A DNA stretch of 64,000 bases from Mycobacterium sp. UM_CSW (GCF_000455205.1 NZ_AUWQ01000007.1:20014-84013); one strand, 5' to 3'. Shown: positions 8,321-17,354, counted from the first letter of the stretch. Program-made: numbers and translations. The notes: a model not told the origin generated them from the sequence alone.

Positions 8321-10093
8321 CTATGGGTTGAGTGGGTCTGTCGTGCCGGTGAAGTCGGCGACGATGGAGGTGGCGGCGTGCTCGATAACTCGGAATTCGA
8401 ACCCGGTCGCCAGCGTCACCAGCGCCGTATCGGCGGCGACGGGAGCGCCCAGCGCGTAGACGAGCCCGCCGACAGGATCACCATCGAACGCTTGCTTGAC
8501 GCCGCTTAAGAAGAGGTTGATGTCGTAGGACGGCATGGAGATCGTAAGCGCATTCGCGATATCGGCCGTCGGAAGCAGAGTCGCGTAGGCGTCGGAGGCT
8601 GCGCCCGAGACCGCGGTGGCCAAATAGCTGTTCGTGCCCTGAAGGGCACCGATAACGCTGTCCGGTGAGGCGAGGACGGACATGACCCCGGCGAGCGCTC
8701 CGGGTCCGCCGGTTACGCCAGCTCCCACTGTGGACGCGAGGCTGGGCAGTGACAAGGTTGAGAACGACGCACCTGCCGAGGCGGCCTCTGCGCCGATGTC
8801 GCTGATGAACGAGTTCAATCCTTGCTGGGTTCCGGTGCCAAGGGCCTGGAGCACGGTGACGGGGCTGACTGGTGGAATGACCCCGAATCCGGTTGGGACG
8901 TTGGGCGCGTCGGGCGACCAGCCCTGGGTAGTGCTGCCGTAGCCCAAGTCGACGATGACTCTCAAGTCGGGTTGGATTAGGTCGGCGACAGGATGTCCTA
9001 TCACCGGAATTGCCCGCACGGGGTCCAACAGCGGCAGGTTCGCCGTGGGATAGATGTAATAGTCGGTCAGCGTGGGTCCCGCCGTGTTCGTCAGCTGGAC
9101 TGCGGTGGTGGGGTCCATGTAGGGATATTGGCCGTGCAACTCGATGATGCCGAAGAAAGCGTTGACATCTGACACGATGTCGAGGGGGTATCGCGGGAAG
9201 TCGGCGAAACCGTCGTACTCGATCGTGAAGATCTTGGTAGGGAACGAATTGTCCGGAGTCGCCAGGCCGAACGTCAAACCCAGACTAGGCAGGCTCAATC
9301 CCGGGAAACGAGTGAGCAAGCCGCCGTTGGGATTGCTCACATCACCGACGAGTGTGAAGTTCAGCGTCACCCCCGGCGGCAGATTGCTCCCGCCCGGGGT
9401 GTTCGTGGGGTTGAGCGCCATCATTTCCTGGGACACGATGTTCGCGCTCTGCGAGTAGCCGAAGACGTTGATCTGGGTGGCCCCGGAGGCGATTGTCGAC
9501 TGGATTGCGTTGTTGAGGATTGAGACGCCGCGCGCAGCCGACACGTCGAAGGTCAAATCCTTGATGCCGGTGAGCGGATACAGCCCCTCGGGCGTGGCGA
9601 TGCCGACATTGGTGCCGCTCATGCCCGGGTTCCACAATTGGTCGAGATATATCTGCGGAAGCAACGTTACGTATTCCGGGATCTGCCACGGTATCGGGTA
9701 GCCGCTGGCACCCAAGATCAAGTTGGTGATGCCGGCGGCGGGGGTCGCCGTACCCCCGCCAAGAAGCGACGGGAACGCCGAGGTGATCTCGTTCAGCGCG
9801 GCCGACACGGCGTTCGCCACCTCTGTCTCGGCGTAGGCAAGTCCGGAACCGCGCAGCAGCTGGACGAATTGACCTTGGAATGACGACGCCTGCGCGACTG
9901 CTGCGTGATACTGCGCGGCGTACGTGTTGAACACTGTCGCAGTGGCCGCTGACACTTCGTCGCCAGCCGCTGCGATCAGCGAGCTCGTTGGACGAGCCGC
10001 CGCCGAACTGGCCTCTCCGATCACCGAGCGAATCCGCGAAACCTCTGTCGCCGCCGCGGCCATTGCATCCGGTTGTGTGACCAAATACGTCAT
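8321..10093 (-). CDS. PE-family protein with PE-PPE serine-hydrolase domain
   Basis: A 590-residue secreted PE protein. Residues 1-95 are the helical PE domain, starting MTYLVTQPDAM with a PE-like hairpin (here the usual Pro-Glu is degenerate), and end with the ESX secretion motif Y-x3-E at Tyr87-Glu91. Residues about 120-370 are a PE-PPE domain, an alpha/beta-hydrolase/cutinase-like fold, with nucleophile Ser214 in GYSQS. Esterase or acyltransferase activity on lipids is known for the family. The C-terminal 200 residues are Ala/Gly/Ser rich. It probably pairs with a PPE partner encoded elsewhere and leaves through ESX-5. An AAGGATCG stretch precedes the ATG. It is isolated between a degenerate region and the synteny break after nadE. 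Confidence 0.85.
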   Translation of the reverse strand: MTYLVTQPDAMAAAATEVSRIRSVIGEASSAAARPTSSLIAAAGDEVSAATATVFNTYAAQYHAAVAQASSFQGQFVQLLRGSGLAYAETEVANAVSAALNEITSAFPSLLGGGTATPAAGITNLILGASGYPIPWQIPEYVTLLPQIYLDQLWNPGMSGTNVGIATPEGLYPLTGIKDLTFDVSAARGVSILNNAIQSTIASGATQINVFGYSQSANIVSQEMMALNPTNTPGGSNLPPGVTLNFTLVGDVSNPNGGLLTRFPGLSLPSLGLTFGLATPDNSFPTKIFTIEYDGFADFPRYPLDIVSDVNAFFGIIELHGQYPYMDPTTAVQLTNTAGPTLTDYYIYPTANLPLLDPVRAIPVIGHPVADLIQPDLRVIVDLGYGSTTQGWSPDAPNVPTGFGVIPPVSPVTVLQALGTGTQQGLNSFISDIGAEAASAGASFSTLSLPSLASTVGAGVTGGPGALAGVMSVLASPDSVIGALQGTNSYLATAVSGAASDAYATLLPTADIANALTISMPSYDINLFLSGVKQAFDGDPVGGLVYALGAPVAADTALVTLATGFEFRVIEHAATSIVADFTGTTDPLNP

Positions 10094-11126
10094 CGATCGA
10101 TCCTTGCCTCGGTATGGTTGTGATTTTCACTGAAGATCTTCCGGCCCATTCCCGCGCTTGCGGTCGCGGCTTTTGTCCCCGAACGCGTCACAACATCGGC
10201 GCGATTGTTGAACAGCGAACGCCCCGCCGCATCCTTCATAGGCGGTTATGCCGCCGCGCGACGGAGATCCCGTTCCGTGGGCTGCGATGGCGAGACTGAG
10301 CAGCCCTACTACTGGCGTGCTGACGCCTGCCAGCGTTCATCAGCTATTCGAGCTGCTGGCGGAGAGGTACACGATCTCAGCCCTTTCCTAACATTCGATA
10401 AGTGGGGATAGTCAACGGCCGGGAAGTCATACCCTATCGCGCTAGTGACGTCGCCGAAAGCCATTCTCGCAACATCGCTTCTGTTTTCGGGCTGCAGTCT
10501 GCCACCAATTCTGCAGTCATGTGCCCGTCCCAATAAATCTACGGCCCACTGCGATCGTTTGCCGAAATATCGGCCCGAGGGTGGTTGGCAAATGGGTTTC
10601 GCCTCAACAGGATCGGTTCTCATGGTGTCGGCGGTTCCGCTCTGCCGCATGTCAAAAGCGGCGCGACCGTCGGCGGGTTCAATGGTTCACCAGCCGGACT
10701 ATGTGGTAATTGCTAATCGTCAGTCAACTCCGATGAATTAGCCGCAAATAGCAACCAGATCGGTTCCCCATCTTCTGGTCCGATCCCCGCACATATGCAA
10801 TGGGTCCTTCTACCTTGTCTTTAAGGCTTTTGGGTCGAGCTGTTTGTGATGCAACCGTGGCGGAAGGCCAACCAGCGGGATCAGTCCCGCCCCATCGCAA
10901 CGGGCACACCTTTGAGGGCGTGCGGTTTGGCGGTGAACACCTTCGCTAGCCGAGCTTCAGGAGCACTCGGGAGCGATGCGGCCAAGGATGGCGGCTGATT
11001 GGCCAACCTCCCGTTCGGTGAGCACGCCGAATACGTGCATGCGCATCGTACGTGGCCAGGTGCCGCGCCGCTCACTTTTGCAAATCCCTTGTGCGTCAGC
11101 ACTGCACGCCGGGTGTCTGGACCGCG
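10094..11126. other. Gene-poor, lower-GC stretch of about 1 kb
   Basis: No gene here meets a reasonable standard. Open frames exist on both strands (for example 10309-10650 minus and 10445-10741 plus), but they lack ribosome-binding sites and recognisable motifs, and they have unusually high Cys, Ser and His for this genome. Base composition drops visibly below the flanking genes, especially at about 10310-10860. It separates the PE gene from the catabolic operon and looks like the residue of transferred or decayed DNA. No tRNA or terminal inverted repeats were seen. Confidence 0.5.
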
Positions 11127-11672
11127 TTACCGTTCGTACGTGCCAGTCAGCGTCCCGCGGGCCAGCACGTGTCCAGCCATCGAGACCAGGAGAGCCTTGG
11201 CCGTGGTGACGGTGTCGGGGATGCACTCGTCGGTCGCGAACACATGGAACCGGTAGCGGTGGGGTCCGTGACCGGGAATCGGGCGAGGCCCCGCGTAGCC
11301 CCGGTGACCCAGATCGGCCCGGACAAACCGTATTCCGTCGGTCCCCGGAAGCAATTCGCCGGCGGCGACGCCGCCCAGCGTTGGCTCGAGCACTGCAACT
11401 GTGTGCAGTGGGGGCCGCGGCAGCGGAACGTCGATGTCGTCCATGACGAACACCAGCTGCCGGGCGTCTGGCGGCACCCCCTCCCAGCGCAGCGGCGGCG
11501 AGGCGTTGTCGCCGACGCCGTTGCCCGCACTGGCCGGCGGCATCGGTCCGCCGTCGTCGAACGCCGGGCTGGTGACGGTGATCGACGCAGGCGCGTCAAA
11601 AGCTTTGCCGGCCAACGGACTTCGGTGTGCGCCCGCACGCGCCCCGCGGAGCAGCCGTCCCAGCAGCGCCAT
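11127..11672 (-). CDS. PEBP-family protein (YbhB/YbcL type)
   Basis: A 181-residue phosphatidylethanolamine-binding-protein family member. The core signatures are ASPPLRWEGVPPDARQLVFV with MDDIDVP shortly after, then GYAGPRPIPGHGPHRYRFHVFA, the bacterial YbhB/YbcL equivalent of the DPDxP and GxHRY anion-pocket motifs. No signal peptide is apparent. The ATG shares one base with the TGA of the upstream hydro-lyase small-subunit gene (TGATG at 11670-11674), so it is the last gene of the operon. Its role there is unknown; in other bacteria such proteins bind small anionic ligands. Confidence 0.8.
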   Translation of the reverse strand: MALLGRLLRGARAGAHRSPLAGKAFDAPASITVTSPAFDDGGPMPPASAGNGVGDNASPPLRWEGVPPDARQLVFVMDDIDVPLPRPPLHTVAVLEPTLGGVAAGELLPGTDGIRFVRADLGHRGYAGPRPIPGHGPHRYRFHVFATDECIPDTVTTAKALLVSMAGHVLARGTLTGTYER

Positions 11673-12232
11673 CAGGCGCCGCTGCCGGCGCCGCGCATGG
11701 CGACAGTGCTCGACCGCAGGACGTCGCCCAGCTCGGCCGGCAGATAGCCCTGCTCCGCCAACCGTGGTAGCACGCCGCCACTTTCGATGATCTCGAGGAT
11801 CAGCTCGGGCAGCTGGGGGACGGTGCCTGAGTCTCCGGTGGTGTCGTTTCGCCAGGTGCCGGCTGTCAGGTCGAAGGATCCCGTGTCGCCCTCGCGAAAC
11901 ACTTCGGTGGCGTTGGGCACGGTCATCGCCGGCAGCCCGGCGTTAACGGCGTTGCGGAAGAACAACGAGTTGAATTCTTCGGCGACGAGACCTGCCACCC
12001 CGAGCTCGGTAAACAGGGCCGCGACCGGCCGCGACGACCCGAGCCCGAAGTTCTTGCCCGCCACCACGACGTCGCCCGGCGAAACCTGGTCGGTCCAGCA
12101 GGGGCGCACCTCATGGAAGACGTGCTTGGCCGCCTCGTGCGGATCCATCTTCATGGCGAAGGCCGGATACATGGCGTCGGTGTTGAGGTTGTCGCCGAAC
12201 ACCCAAAGCTTGCCGCTAAAGGCGATCGTCAT
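11672..12232 (-). CDS. Aconitase/LeuD-like hydro-lyase, small subunit
   Basis: A 186-residue swivelling-domain subunit of a two-chain aconitase-superfamily hydro-lyase (LeuD / dimethylmalate dehydratase small-subunit type). It begins [23 protein letters not shown], the usual small-subunit start, and carries the substrate-binding [10 protein letters not shown] loop and [18 protein letters not shown]. The ATG at 12232 is chosen because it gives an ATGA overlap with the large-subunit stop and because homology begins there, although the frame is open further upstream. It is slightly longer than archaeal-type LeuD (about 165). With the large subunit it should form one active site. Confidence 0.85.
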   Translation of the reverse strand: MTIAFSGKLWVFGDNLNTDAMYPAFAMKMDPHEAAKHVFHEVRPCWTDQVSPGDVVVAGKNFGLGSSRPVAALFTELGVAGLVAEEFNSLFFRNAVNAGLPAMTVPNATEVFREGDTGSFDLTAGTWRNDTTGDSGTVPQLPELILEIIESGGVLPRLAEQGYLPAELGDVLRSSTVAMRGAGSGA

Positions 12233-13476
12233 GCGGTCACGCTCCTCGGGTCGGTGATGTATCCGGTGACGGCAGAGGCGGCGACGGTCGCGGGTGCCGC
12301 CATGAAGATCTCCGCCTCGGTGCTGCCCATGCGGCCGGTGAAATTGCGAGTGCTCGACGTGATGCACACCTCGCCGGGGCCCACCACGCCCATGTGGTAG
12401 CCGAAACACGCGCCGCACGTCGAGTTGGTGATCACCGCGCCGGCGTCCGCCAGGTCCTGCAAGTAACCCAATCGCATCGCTTCGCGGTACACCGACTGCG
12501 AGGCGGGCGTCACCAGCAGGCGCACCCCCGGAGCGACGGTCTTGCCGCGCAACACTTCCGCCGCGATCTCGAGGTCCTCGAGTTGGCCATTCGCGCACGA
12601 CCCGATGAACGCCTGGTCAACCTTCTGCCTGTCCAGCTGTGACACGGGCACACCGTTGCGGCTGACGGTGCCCGGGCGCGCGACATAGGGCTCCAGCACC
12701 GAAAGGTCGATACGCCGGACGTCGTGGTAGTTCGCGTCGGGATCCGGTGCCGCAGTGTCGTATCCGGTGACACCGGCCTCGTCGAGGAAGCGCGCCAGCA
12801 CCGCGTCGAGTTCGAACGTGCTGAAGTCAGCCGACACCTCGGCGCCCTGGGTGGCGATGGTGCGCCGATCGTGCATCGGGATGCCGGCCAAACCAGGGCC
12901 GCCGAATTCCAGGTTCAGGTTGGGCACATCGCCGTATTCGTTGGCGATGTGAAGGAAGATGTCCTTGCCGCTCACCGTGTTCGGTTTCATGCCGTCGAGC
13001 TCGTAGCGGATCGTCGGCGCAACCTGGAACCACGTCGTACCGGTACACATGATCGAATACACCTCGGCCGGCCCCAGGCCGCGCGCCGCGGTGTTATAGG
13101 CGCCGGCGGCGCACGTGTGAGAGTCGGTGCAGGCCAGGATCTCTCCCGGGCGCGCCAGCCCGTTCTCGGCGATCACCTGATGGCAAATGCCGTGCCGACC
13201 CACGTCATAAAAGCGCTCGATGCCGAAGTCGGCAACGAACTTTCGGGCGTGCCCGCCGCCGGTGGCGTCCTTGATCGTCGGCGCCGGCACGGCGTGGTCC
13301 ATGACGACCGCGAGCTTGTCGGGGTCGTGGATCCGGTTGGGCGGTATCCACAGAGTGGCGAACTGCAGATCGATCAGGACGGTCATGTCGACGTCGACCA
13401 CGACGGTGTCACCCGGCGACACCGAGGCCAGGCCGGCCTTGCGGGCGAAGATCTTTTCGATGATGGTCATGCCCAT
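12229..13476 (-). CDS. Aconitase/LeuC-like hydro-lyase, large subunit (3-isopropylmalate or 2,3-dimethylmalate dehydratase type)
   Basis: A 415-residue [4Fe-4S] subunit. The three cluster ligands are visible: Cys294 in GSCANG, and Cys354 and Cys357 in STCGACFG. His61 in MDHAVPAP and the [18 protein letters not shown] loop (116-133) are also as expected. The length matches the archaeal-type LeuC/homoaconitase/DmdA branch (about 420), not the 470-residue bacterial LeuC of leucine synthesis, so this is probably a separate catabolic enzyme that interconverts an alkyl-malate with an alkyl-maleate or aconitate. ATG at 13476 has GAGG 7 nt upstream; an ATG at 13470 would give a 4-nt overlap with the lyase stop. 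Confidence 0.85.
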   Translation of the reverse strand: MGMTIIEKIFARKAGLASVSPGDTVVVDVDMTVLIDLQFATLWIPPNRIHDPDKLAVVMDHAVPAPTIKDATGGGHARKFVADFGIERFYDVGRHGICHQVIAENGLARPGEILACTDSHTCAAGAYNTAARGLGPAEVYSIMCTGTTWFQVAPTIRYELDGMKPNTVSGKDIFLHIANEYGDVPNLNLEFGGPGLAGIPMHDRRTIATQGAEVSADFSTFELDAVLARFLDEAGVTGYDTAAPDPDANYHDVRRIDLSVLEPYVARPGTVSRNGVPVSQLDRQKVDQAFIGSCANGQLEDLEIAAEVLRGKTVAPGVRLLVTPASQSVYREAMRLGYLQDLADAGAVITNSTCGACFGYHMGVVGPGEVCITSSTRNFTGRMGSTEAEIFMAAPATVAASAVTGYITDPRSVTA

Positions 13477-14354
13477 GAGCGGTCCTCAGTTTGTGCGTAC
13501 TTGTCGTCGAGAGCCAGCCACTCCGCCATGCCGATCAGGTTGAAGAAGTCCCCGGGGGTGCTGCCGAGGTGGTTTGCGACGTCGGTGCCGTTGAGCTCGC
13601 AAAGACTCTGCAGCATGCCGAATGTCGCCCGCATCAGGAGATTCCCCGGATGAATGGCGATCGCGTAACCCAACTCCTGCAGCCGAGACGCGGACTGCAG
13701 CGGCGTCATGCCGCCGAGGACGAGATTGATCAGGAGGGGAGCGTCGACTTCGGCTGCGATGCGAGCGATTTCGCCGGAATCCTGTGGCGCCTCGACAAAG
13801 ATGATGTCGGCGCCCGCGTCCGCGTACCGGTTGGCGCGCTCGATCGCGGCGTCCAGGCCGAGCGGGGCACGGGCATCGGTGCGAGCGACCACCAGCAGGC
13901 CGTCATCGGTGCGGGCGTCGAGCGCGGCTGCAAGCGTCCGCTCGAATACGGCGGCATCGACGACCTGCTTGTCCGGCAGGTGACCGCATCGCTTTGGAAA
14001 CACCTGGTCCTCCAACTGGATCGCTGCCACGCCCGCCGCGTCGTAGGACCGGACTGTGCGCACCACATTCATGGGTCCGCCGTACCCCGTGTCGGCGTCG
14101 GCGATCAGCGGAACGTCGCCCAGCGCATCGGTGATCATCCGTGCCCGGTCGGCCATTTCGGTGGCGGTTACCAGTCCGATGTCCGGGAGCCCGAATCCCG
14201 ACGCCGCCACGCCGGCGCCGCTCATGTATGCGGCGACGTGCCCCGTTCGTTTGGTCAGCTGCGCCGAGATGCCGTCGAAAACGCCTGGCGCAATAATGAG
14301 TTCGCGCTTTGCCAGCAGCTCTCTCAGCCGCCGGCGGGCCGGTGTGGTGGCCAT
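13467..14354 (-). CDS. Isocitrate lyase/PEP mutase superfamily C-C lyase (methylisocitrate or 2,3-dimethylmalate lyase-like)
   Basis: A 295-residue lyase, the size of PrpB. It has the barrel signature SGAGVAASGFGLPDIGL (45-61), Mg-binding ADADTGYGG (Asp86, Asp88), EDQ (115-117) and the catalytic loop KRCGH (121-125) with the acid-base Cys123. The KRCGH loop marks true isocitrate-type lyases rather than PEP mutases or oxaloacetate decarboxylases. The expected reaction is retro-aldol cleavage of a 2-alkyl-malate or methylisocitrate-like acid to pyruvate or glyoxylate plus a second acid. It is followed by the LeuC-like gene with overlap and preceded by the MmgE/PrpD gene with a 10-nt gap. Confidence 0.87.
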   Translation of the reverse strand: MATTPARRRLRELLAKRELIIAPGVFDGISAQLTKRTGHVAAYMSGAGVAASGFGLPDIGLVTATEMADRARMITDALGDVPLIADADTGYGGPMNVVRTVRSYDAAGVAAIQLEDQVFPKRCGHLPDKQVVDAAVFERTLAAALDARTDDGLLVVARTDARAPLGLDAAIERANRYADAGADIIFVEAPQDSGEIARIAAEVDAPLLINLVLGGMTPLQSASRLQELGYAIAIHPGNLLMRATFGMLQSLCELNGTDVANHLGSTPGDFFNLIGMAEWLALDDKYAQTEDRSWA

Positions 14355-14364
14355 ATCCGCCCTT

Positions 14365-15795
14365 TCAGTCCAGTGCCCCCGCTACGGGAGCGGCGAGAAG
14401 ATCGATCAGGTCGCCGATGTCGTCGAGATCGTCGAGATTCAGCACGGCCCGCTCGATCGCGTCCGCCCGTGCGCGGTTCGTGACGCGGTCGGCGAGCGCA
14501 TCGAACTTCGTCACGATCTCGTCGTTGGTGACGGAATCATTGGGCGCGCCGTGCGGCAGGGCGACCCGTGCGCGGTGCTCCGCGCCGTCGCGGGTGGTCA
14601 CCGCGACGTCGGTGCGGAACTTCTCGGTGATGTCCGCGCGGGCCAACGACTCGTCGAGGTGAACTGTGGTCGCCGCGATCAGCGACCAGACGTCGTCGGA
14701 ATCGAGGCGGCCGGGGGTGAATTGCTCGGGCAACACGTTGCCGTCGAGCAGGGCCGCGGCGGTCGCGTACCCGATGTTCATCTGGGCGCCGATCGGGGTG
14801 AGCGGCCGCTCGGGCGTCCACCAACCGTGCTTGTAGATAGTCTCGCCGACCGTGATGTCCACCTTCGAAATATCCTGGGGTGCAACCGAATTGCGCAGTC
14901 GCCTGGCCGCGTCGATCGCTCCGTGCAGGCCGCCCATCGCGGCATACGACTTGACCATGATGTTGGTGGTCTCCCAGCGCTGGCCGAGTTGTCCGGTCAG
15001 CAGCGAGGCATCGGGATCGTGGCCCTCGCCGAAAACGCTGAGGAAGCCGCCGTATTCGCGCTCGAACACCCGCTTGATTCCGGTATAGCCAGCCGCCGCG
15101 AGGCCCGCGGCATAGAAGCCGTTGCGCGCCGCCAGGCCGTGGTGCATGCGCTTGCTCATGGCCTCGTACTGCGCGGCCATCAGCCCCGCCGATTGGGTGC
15201 CGGCCAGGCCGAGGGCGTCCTCGAGTTGCGCGGGCGACAGCCCGCGCAGCTTGCCGGAGGCCATGGCCGCCGGGTGGGTGCCGAAGACCGAGCCGGAGTG
15301 CCAGCCGCGATCGAGCATCTGGGTGCCGTGCAGCGTGTAGCCGACGCGGGGGCCGACTTCGAAGCCGGCGATCGCCGCCAGCAGCACGTCGGCGCCTCTC
15401 GTGCCGACCCCGCGCGTCGCCGCCGTCGACAGCAGCGCGGGAATGAGCAGCGAGCAGCTGTGCAGCGGGGCCAGGGGATGGAAGTCATCGAGCTCGAAGC
15501 CCTGGATGAAGGTGCCGTTGAGGACCGCGGCCGCCGGCGCGCCAGCGGTGCGCCCAGTGCCGATGATGACCGCATCGCCGGCGCCCTCGAGGCCGAGCAC
15601 GGCGTCGGTGGCGACGCGAGACCAGGGCAACTGGGCCCCCACCAGCGCGCAACCGAGGCCGTCGAGCAGTAGATGTTTGGCCCGCTCGACGACGGTCGGG
15701 GGAACATCGTCGACGGTGAGGCCGGCGACCCAGGTGGCCAGTCGGCCCGTCGGCCCCGCCGGATCGGTGGCGGGTTGCCGGTGCACCGCGGTCAT
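14365..15795 (-). CDS. MmgE/PrpD-family protein (2-methylcitrate dehydratase / aconitate decarboxylase-like)
   Basis: A 476-residue MmgE/PrpD protein, typical length. The family includes 2-methylcitrate dehydratase PrpD, cis-aconitate decarboxylase and iminodisuccinate epimerase, all cofactor-free and acting on di- or tricarboxylates. Visible family features are the N-terminal helical domain with LLDGLGCALVGA, the GFELDDFHPLAPLHSCS segment with the conserved Asp-Asp and His residues, WHSGSVFGTHPAA, and KSYAAMGGLHGAIDAA. ATG at 15795 follows AAGGAAGG. It is the first gene of the operon and sits 23 nt from the palindrome at 15818, so the GntR regulator should control it. Which reaction it performs cannot be read from sequence. 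Confidence 0.85.
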   Translation of the reverse strand: MTAVHRQPATDPAGPTGRLATWVAGLTVDDVPPTVVERAKHLLLDGLGCALVGAQLPWSRVATDAVLGLEGAGDAVIIGTGRTAGAPAAAVLNGTFIQGFELDDFHPLAPLHSCSLLIPALLSTAATRGVGTRGADVLLAAIAGFEVGPRVGYTLHGTQMLDRGWHSGSVFGTHPAAMASGKLRGLSPAQLEDALGLAGTQSAGLMAAQYEAMSKRMHHGLAARNGFYAAGLAAAGYTGIKRVFEREYGGFLSVFGEGHDPDASLLTGQLGQRWETTNIMVKSYAAMGGLHGAIDAARRLRNSVAPQDISKVDITVGETIYKHGWWTPERPLTPIGAQMNIGYATAAALLDGNVLPEQFTPGRLDSDDVWSLIAATTVHLDESLARADITEKFRTDVAVTTRDGAEHRARVALPHGAPNDSVTNDEIVTKFDALADRVTNRARADAIERAVLNLDDLDDIGDLIDLLAAPVAGALD

Positions 15796-15817
15796 CGAGC
15801 CTTCCTTCGAGTGAGCA

Positions 15818-15839
15818 GTTGTTATATACATATAACAAC
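15818..15839. promoter_or_regulatory. GntR-type operator in the catabolic-operon divergent promoter
   Basis: An inverted repeat with perfect 10-nt arms GTTGTTATAT and ATATAACAAC separated by AC. It lies 23 nt before the MmgE/PrpD start and 27 nt before the GntR start. AT-rich GT-x-x-TA/TA-x-x-AC symmetry is common for GntR/HutC-family sites. It stands out strongly in this GC-rich sequence, so a single dimer probably controls both directions. Recognition by the adjacent regulator is inferred. Confidence 0.8.
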
Positions 15840-15865
15840 CTACGAGCCGGCGCAAGGGAGGCGGT

Positions 15866-16690
15866 GTGGAAGCATTGACGCCCGTGCAGCGGAGCGGCGG
15901 CAGGACGGGACCGGTGTCCAGTGACGCCGGGGTGCCGTTGCATCGGCAGCTGTTCCTGGTGTTGCACGACGAGATCGATCGCGGCGCCATCGTCCCGGGC
16001 GAGGCGTTGCCCACCGAGCAGACACTGTGCGAGCAGTTCGGGGTTTCCCGGATCACGGTGCGCCGCGCGCTGGCGGATCTGGCCGAGCAGGGATATATCG
16101 AGCGCAGGCACGGCGTCGGTTCGTTCGTCAGGGAGCACAGTCCGTCGGACCTGCCGGCGGGTGGCTCGTACATGGAGGGGTTGCGCCAGACCCAATTCGA
16201 AACCGAGGTCGACGTGGTCGAACTCGAAACCCGGCGCCCGCCCCGCGCCATAGCCGATGCGCTATCGGCGTCCGGCGAGCTGCTGCAGATCGTGCGAGTG
16301 CGCAGGCAACGCCGGACCGGCGAGCCGTTGATGGTCAGCGATGCGTGGCTGCCGTCGGAACTGGCCGGCGCGTTGTCCGAGTCCGCGCTGCGACGAGCGC
16401 CGCTGTATCAGCTGCTGGCGGACGCCGGCATCGTCGTGGACCGCATCCGGCACGAAATCACCGCCGAGATCGCGGGCCCGCGCAACGCGCATCTACTGGA
16501 CACGCCGATCGGCGCCGCGCTGCTGCGCGTCAACCGCCTGGCGTTCGTAGGCGATGCGCCGCATCACCATCTGTCGGTTCTGCTGTCGCCCAGCCGCAGC
16601 CGACTGCTGCTCACCCAGACGGCTGACGAATTGGAAACGGGCGACGGCTTGACCATTGCCCACGACGTGCCGCGCCACGCTAACGAATGA
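15866..16690 (+). CDS. GntR-family regulator, HutC/UTRA subfamily
   Basis: A 274-residue regulator. Residues about 22-95 form the winged helix: LHRQLFLVLHDEIDRGAI, then LPTEQTLCEQFGVSRITVRR and LAEQGYIERRHGVGSFV. Residues about 110-265 are a UTRA effector domain (MVSDAWLPSELA near the pocket). GTG at 15866 follows GGGAGG. It is divergent from the MmgE/PrpD operon with a palindromic operator between them. The expected role is repression relieved by a pathway acid or its CoA ester. Its last 11 nt overlap the convergent methyltransferase gene. Confidence 0.88.
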   Translation: MEALTPVQRSGGRTGPVSSDAGVPLHRQLFLVLHDEIDRGAIVPGEALPTEQTLCEQFGVSRITVRRALADLAEQGYIERRHGVGSFVREHSPSDLPAGGSYMEGLRQTQFETEVDVVELETRRPPRAIADALSASGELLQIVRVRRQRRTGEPLMVSDAWLPSELAGALSESALRRAPLYQLLADAGIVVDRIRHEITAEIAGPRNAHLLDTPIGAALLRVNRLAFVGDAPHHHLSVLLSPSRSRLLLTQTADELETGDGLTIAHDVPRHANE

Positions 16691-17354
16691 GGCCGACCCC
16701 GGGGACGAACCGCCCGACACTGGCCGCGTAGGCGCGGTAGGCGTCGCCGTGCGTCCGCAGCAGGTATGGTTCCTCGACGCGCCGGACCTGCAGCTCGATC
16801 GTGGCGACGAGCAGGATGAAGCCCGCGACTGCAACGACGTTCGGCGTCACCAGGACGATGCCGATCCCGAAGAGGAACATCGCGCCGTAGATGGGATTGC
16901 GGATCCGGGCGAACGTGCCGGTGTGCACCAGCGTGGTGGTCTCCGTGGTGTCAACCCCGATCCGCCACGAATCGCCCATCTCGAGCTGCGCGTACACCGT
17001 CGCGGCGATGCCCGCTGTGGCCAGCACGATGCCGACGGTTTGAATGCAGACCTCGTTGAGCACCCGCAGCGGGCCAACCACCTTGGCCTCCTGCAAGATT
17101 GGGGCGCTCACCGCCACCGCCAGCGCCGCCACGAAGCCGACGCCGGCGACGCGTTCCACCGGGCCGCCGGTTCTGATGCCGCGGAAACCGGTGGAGCCGG
17201 TGCGCCGATACTGCAGCCAGCTGCGCCAGCCGAATCCCAGCACCCCGAAGATCGCGAAGAGCACCAGGGCCATGTCGGCAGCGGCTGTCGCCGGCATGCG
17301 AATTCCCATGACCGCCGTCATCGCCAGCGAGGGTACATCACGGCTCTCGGTCAC
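16680..17354 (-). CDS. Isoprenylcysteine carboxyl methyltransferase (ICMT)-family membrane methyltransferase
   Basis: A 224-residue polytopic membrane protein with about five hydrophobic segments. The ICMT/PEMT signatures sit in the C-terminal half: FARIRNPIY and RRVEEPYLLRTHGDAYRAY, which bind S-adenosylmethionine in this family. The bacterial substrate is unknown; protein prenylation is not expected here. It starts with GTG whose TGA-containing overlap (GTGA, 17351-17354) couples it to rbsK. Its place next to rbsK corresponds to Rv2437 in M. tuberculosis. It overlaps the GntR gene 3' end by 11 nt. Confidence 0.78.
   Translation of the reverse strand: MTESRDVPSLAMTAVMGIRMPATAAADMALVLFAIFGVLGFGWRSWLQYRRTGSTGFRGIRTGGPVERVAGVGFVAALAVAVSAPILQEAKVVGPLRVLNEVCIQTVGIVLATAGIAATVYAQLEMGDSWRIGVDTTETTTLVHTGTFARIRNPIYGAMFLFGIGIVLVTPNVVAVAGFILLVATIELQVRRVEEPYLLRTHGDAYRAYAASVGRFVPGVGLIR

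Noticed and set aside
10445-10741. 98-codon plus-strand frame whose start resembles a lipoprotein signal (LLFSGCSL)
   Set aside because: No ribosome-binding site, no positive N-terminus of the right type, and a nondescript remainder in low-GC DNA; probably chance.
10881-11226. Overlapping minus-strand frames (10881-11102, 10957-11226) between the PEBP gene and the low-GC stretch
   Set aside because: Neither shows a family motif or a ribosome-binding site; they could be remnants but I cannot support a gene.
11672-13476. LeuCD of leucine biosynthesis
   Set aside because: The large subunit is the shorter archaeal/DmdA-type, and the neighbours are catabolic lyases rather than leuA or leuB.
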